This document shows, in pieces, positions 61,158 through 64,000 of a stretch of 64,000 bases of DNA; the first letter of the stretch is position 1, and each line of letters opens with the position of its first letter. The DNA is from Gracilimonas mengyeensis. GTDB lineage: Bacteria; Bacteroidota; Rhodothermia; Balneolales; Balneolaceae. Location of the stretch: assembly GCF_900182705.1 (NCBI RefSeq), contig NZ_FXTP01000005.1, positions 62,001 to 126,000 of the forward strand, given 5' to 3'. Under the pieces are notes generated by a model. That model was not told the origin of the DNA, made no database searches, and saw only the letters and a list, made by a program, of their open reading frames with translations. A program made the position numbers and the translations under genes.

Positions 61158-64000
61158 TCACTCAGCTCTTTTACCAAACATAGAGGGAACATTGGTAAGC
61201 TTGGCAATGGCACCAAAAATTGCAATTAGTGACGTTACAATGGCCACTATTTCATTTAGATATTGTTGTTGGGTAAACAATATAAACAAGAAAAGTCCGC
61301 CCATAACAAGCAGAATAAAGGTGCGGTATCTTGCCCAGCTGCTTTTGCTTTCAACTTCAGATTTAATTGCTTTAAGAGCACTTTCGTCAAAAGTATCGAG
61401 AATAAATTGCCGGAAGGTGGCCCTGTCCGTACATTCCTTCGCAGCTTTTTCTTGCTCTTGATCCTCCTCTTTTTTCTTATTTACTGCCTCTTCATCGTCA
61501 TCATAAAAATAAAATTGTGTGAGTATCAGATGTTCTGACCCATTTTGGGATTTGTTGTTATCACTGCCATTTTTCAATCCGTCTTGGGATTTGTCTTTAT
61601 GCTTGTCCTTGCTCTTGCCCTTTATCAATCCCTTCTTGAATAATGCATTAATTACGCCGGTATTTTTAGTATTGATGATTCCATCTTCGGCTAAATCATA
61701 CAACAAATATTGCTCATTTTTATCCAGACTCACAAACCTTTTTTGAAATTTCATCCTTGTTTTAAGCTTTTTGTTACAGGCTTCCTCCCTTTCTTCATCA
61801 GTAAAACAAATCGGTTTATAATAAGTGTCAAAGGTTGACAGGAACTCTAATAAACTGCTATAAAGATCTATTGTCTCTGGTACTTCTTCTGTTTTGTCTA
61901 TTTCACTTTCCTGATTTTGAAGTTCTTCTTTTTGCCCCCCTTTACTTTCCTGCTCTTTTACTTTTCCTGATTTCTCAGTCTTTACCATATACTCCTTTTC
62001 TTTTGCTCTTTCCGCCTCCTCAATCAACAGTAACGGACTTTGTTTACAAATAACCGTAATTTTCTTCTCTTTATATGAAGACAGGAGCTCTTTCATTGCA
62101 ATGGCATCTTCTTTGGATATCTCTTCAAATGAGGCTGGAAAGTTAGATACCCGTATTTCCCTTATCTTTTCATCTTCATCTGATTTGGGATTTCCTGCAT
62201 AACTACTCCACTCCACTTGTTTTACTTCTGTAGAACTTACATCGTTAGAAAACGCCTCTCCTGTCACATCTACTAAAAAGAGCCTTAAAGGGGCATCTGT
62301 TACTTTTTCCATCTTGCACTCCCAATCCCAATCCTCCATTTTCTGGATCTGAACTTTGAACAACCTTTTTTTAACTCTTCTAAAAATTTTTATGGCTCCC
62401 AAAAGTAGTACCAAAAGTGCCAGCAGCGTAAAAACCATACCTCCAAAGTTTTTATTTAGCCATGTTCCAACGCTGGCAAAGTTAAGCCTTGTTAATTCCG
62501 GATTATGAGTTACCCTGTTTTTAACGGTCCTTGTTACTTCCTGCATACCCATAAAAAGGGTTCTTTCCTTATATGCCCGAAAGGCATTATCCATTTCGTG
62601 ATCAAACTCACTAAAGGAATAGAATACAGGCTGACCTGCCATAGAGTATTCCGGCAATATCTTCTTTTTGAACATGTAATTGCCCTTTCCTTCGCCCATA
62701 TTCATCCTTTTGCTGTGGATGTTTGCTAGGGTTTGGAATTTATTGGCACAGAGCTCCTCACCAAGCCATGCTATATATTCTTTGTTGGCAATCTCCTTTT
62801 TATTCAACAACTCCGCAGTCTTTATTTCTTTTAACTTGTTTAGAGTAAAGGTTTCCCGGTTATACGAATAATTGAAGATCAGAAGTGGGATCAGCACACA
62901 AAGAAAGAAAACAACTCCCCAACCCTGCTCATATTTCAGCTGTTTTTGCATTGAAATAGGACGTAACCAACTATCGTAAGATGGCGGCTTATGTTTTAAA
63001 TATGCTTTCAGATACACCACTCCCATAAATAACAAAATCAATAAAATAATGATGGATATAGTAATCCGGATGACTCTTGAAAACACTCCGAGTTGTGTAC
63101 TTTTATCCCCTATTAGTACCAAGTAAAAAGGCAACTCCTCGTGGAGACGAGAAAAAGAGGCCGCCGATTGACTTCCATGGTATGAGATAGAAGTGTAACC
63201 CAGGTTATTATTATGGATACGCTGGCGAACTGCTTCTGTATCTTTTACTTCTTCAAAAAAGTTCTCATTTAGGTTCTTATCTGAATCTGAATGAAAGTGT
63301 ACCAGTCCGCTTTTATCAATTACACTAAACTGATAGCCATATGGAAGCACTGTATCATACAGCGAATACAATTTGCTGGTAATACCAAATATTCTATTGC
63401 TACATTTTTGCTTTCGGGTGATAACCGCCAGTTGTTGCCCCGTATTGTAAGACACAATAGATTCCAGAAACATCTGTGCTGAAGGGCAACCACCTGTTTT
63501 ATACCCCGTTTCCTGAAACAACCTGTCTACATAGCCCCGGTTTTTTACGTTAAATTTTGGAGTACGATGCTTTCTAACTGTCCATTTTTTTTCTTGTGCA
63601 CCACTTGAATCAATCACAAAATAATCTTCCAGGAATGGGTAGGTCCAAAAAAAGTGCTCGTGATTGTTGGCTTCATCAAATGGCGAATGTGCCTCATTAC
63701 TATCACTCATGTTCTCAGCTCCGGCTGCTTCCATCCTCACCAAAAAATCAGCGATATCATAATACTCTTCAGCAAAGGTTCCTTTTATTTCTGCTTCTAA
63801 GTATTCAAGAGATTCCTTGTTCTGTACCTCAGACATATTGAATACATACAAAAAATAAATAACGATCGTAAGCAAAGAGGTCAGGCTGATGATCGAAAAA
63901 TATGCCAATACTATATCCCTGGTATTTACTTTTTCCTGATCATTAATAGTATTCAATTTTATAAGAGGCAAGGCCAGCAATACCAATACTGAAACTACCA
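61158..64000 (-). CDS. Large membrane protein with Cache-like extracytoplasmic domain (start beyond right edge)
   Basis: The frame is open to the window end; the leftmost start candidate inside is only a TTG, and hydrophobic codons ('VVSVLVLLALPL') continue past it, so the N-terminus lies outside. After helices near the start comes a ~250-residue extracytoplasmic part. Its stretches 'YGYQFSVIDKSGLVHFHSDSD' and 'YTSISYHGSQSAASFSRL' look like a double Cache sensor domain. Further membrane helices follow ('ITISIIILLILLFMGVVYLKAYL', 'GVVFFLCVLIPLLIFNY', 'MVFTLLALLVLLLGAI'), then a long soluble region with Lys/Glu-rich low-complexity segments. A final helix pair ('TFILLVMGGLFLFILF', 'IVAIVTSLIAIFGAI') ends it. 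No kinase, cyclase or receiver motif is seen, so the output is unknown. Confidence 0.75.
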   Translation of the reverse strand, partial: VVSVLVLLALPLIKLNTINDQEKVNTRDIVLAYFSIISLTSLLTIVIYFLYVFNMSEVQNKESLEYLEAEIKGTFAEEYYDIADFLVRMEAAGAENMSDSNEAHSPFDEANNHEHFFWTYPFLEDYFVIDSSGAQEKKWTVRKHRTPKFNVKNRGYVDRLFQETGYKTGGCPSAQMFLESIVSYNTGQQLAVITRKQKCSNRIFGITSKLYSLYDTVLPYGYQFSVIDKSGLVHFHSDSDKNLNENFFEEVKDTEAVRQRIHNNNLGYTSISYHGSQSAASFSRLHEELPFYLVLIGDKSTQLGVFSRVIRITISIIILLILLFMGVVYLKAYLKHKPPSYDSWLRPISMQKQLKYEQGWGVVFFLCVLIPLLIFNYSYNRETFTLNKLKEIKTAELLNKKEIANKEYIAWLGEELCANKFQTLANIHSKRMNMGEGKGNYMFKKKILPEYSMAGQPVFYSFSEFDHEMDNAFRAYKERTLFMGMQEVTRTVKNRVTHNPELTRLNFASVGTWLNKNFGGMVFTLLALLVLLLGAIKIFRRVKKRLFKVQIQKMEDWDWECKMEKVTDAPLRLFLVDVTGEAFSNDVSSTEVKQVEWSSYAGNPKSDEDEKIREIRVSNFPASFEEISKEDAIAMKELLSSYKEKKITVICKQSPLLLIEEAERAKEKEYMVKTEKSGKVKEQESKGGQKEELQNQESEIDKTEEVPETIDLYSSLLEFLSTFDTYYKPICFTDEEREEACNKKLKTRMKFQKRFVSLDKNEQYLLYDLAEDGIINTKNTGVINALFKKGLIKGKSKDKHKDKSQDGLKNGSDNNKSQNGSEHLILTQFYFYDDDEEAVNKKKEEDQEQEKAAKECTDRATFRQFILDTFDESALKAIKSEVESKSSWARYRTFILLVMGGLFLFILFTQQQYLNEIVAIVTSLIAIFGAIAKLTNVPSMFGKRAE

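Overview
The window looks like a chromosome segment of a Balneolota/Rhodothermota-type member of the Bacteroidota-Chlorobiota-Rhodothermota assemblage (Balneolaceae-like; genus not resolved). The reasons are a type IX secretion C-terminal sorting domain of the 'NYPNPFNP' kind, the TPR / DUF4292 / EnvC-like neighbourhood, arginine synthesis through an N-acyl-ornithine carbamoyltransferase of the Bacteroides/Xanthomonas type, LytS/LytTR regulation, and a TAnnTTTG-type promoter element. All names come from reading motifs; no database search was possible.

Layout. 1-8.7 kb (minus strand): 5' part of a beta-propeller sensor, hpt, tilS, an M28 peptidase, a small membrane protein, an EnvC-like LytM protein, a DUF4292 lipoprotein and a TPR protein. 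8.8-11.9 kb (minus): a secreted protein with four DUF4397-type repeats and a T9SS tail. 12.1-20.7 kb (plus): an arginine cluster, with an Arg-codon-rich leader ORF and alternative hairpins followed by a GNAT acyltransferase, argG, argC, proC, argD, argF', argB and an argE-type deacylase; argH is not in the window. Several palindromic repeats lie between these genes. 20.97-21.6 kb: a VapBC toxin-antitoxin pair flanked by two copies of a hairpin-rich repeat. 21.95-25.8 kb (plus): xseB, dxs, a lipoprotein and queA, then tRNA-Arg(TCG).

25.94-54.57 kb is best read as a genomic island of about 28.6 kb in the 3' end of the tRNA-Arg gene: 13 bp of the tRNA end (CTTCCGGGCGTAC) recur at 54557-54569, each copy followed by a strong terminator hairpin. 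The island carries (i) a type I restriction-modification operon (half-size S subunit, DUF2188 protein, HsdM, RhuM, HsdS, RhuM-Fic fusion, HsdR, YgjP-like metalloprotease); (ii) a replication/integration module on the minus strand (zinc-ribbon protein, Prim-Pol/SF3 helicase, HTH protein, an unknown protein, tyrosine integrase); (iii) an McrBC-type modification-dependent restriction pair with an EVE-like domain in McrB; (iv) an AbiE toxin-antitoxin pair whose toxin gene is frameshifted; and (v) a sugar O-acetyltransferase plus a redox-stress cluster (disrupted pirin, DoxX, VOC, YceI, two NAD(P)-binding proteins, Crp/Fnr regulator, second YceI). The two main redox promoters carry the same double motif at the same distance from the start codon. 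It matches the FNR-type box TTGAT-N4-ATCAA, and the Crp/Fnr protein encoded between them has the matching E-T-L-S-R recognition helix.

54.6-64 kb: a GIY-YIG nuclease, a LytS/LytTR two-component pair, a secreted two-lobed aspartic protease, a secreted alpha/beta hydrolase, a membrane protein, a cupin, and a large membrane protein running off the right edge.

The most novel-looking signals are the arginine leader/attenuator and the paired FNR-box promoters with their local regulator. Next come the RhuM and RhuM-Fic genes inside the type I RM operon, and the unknown 304-aa protein next to the integrase.
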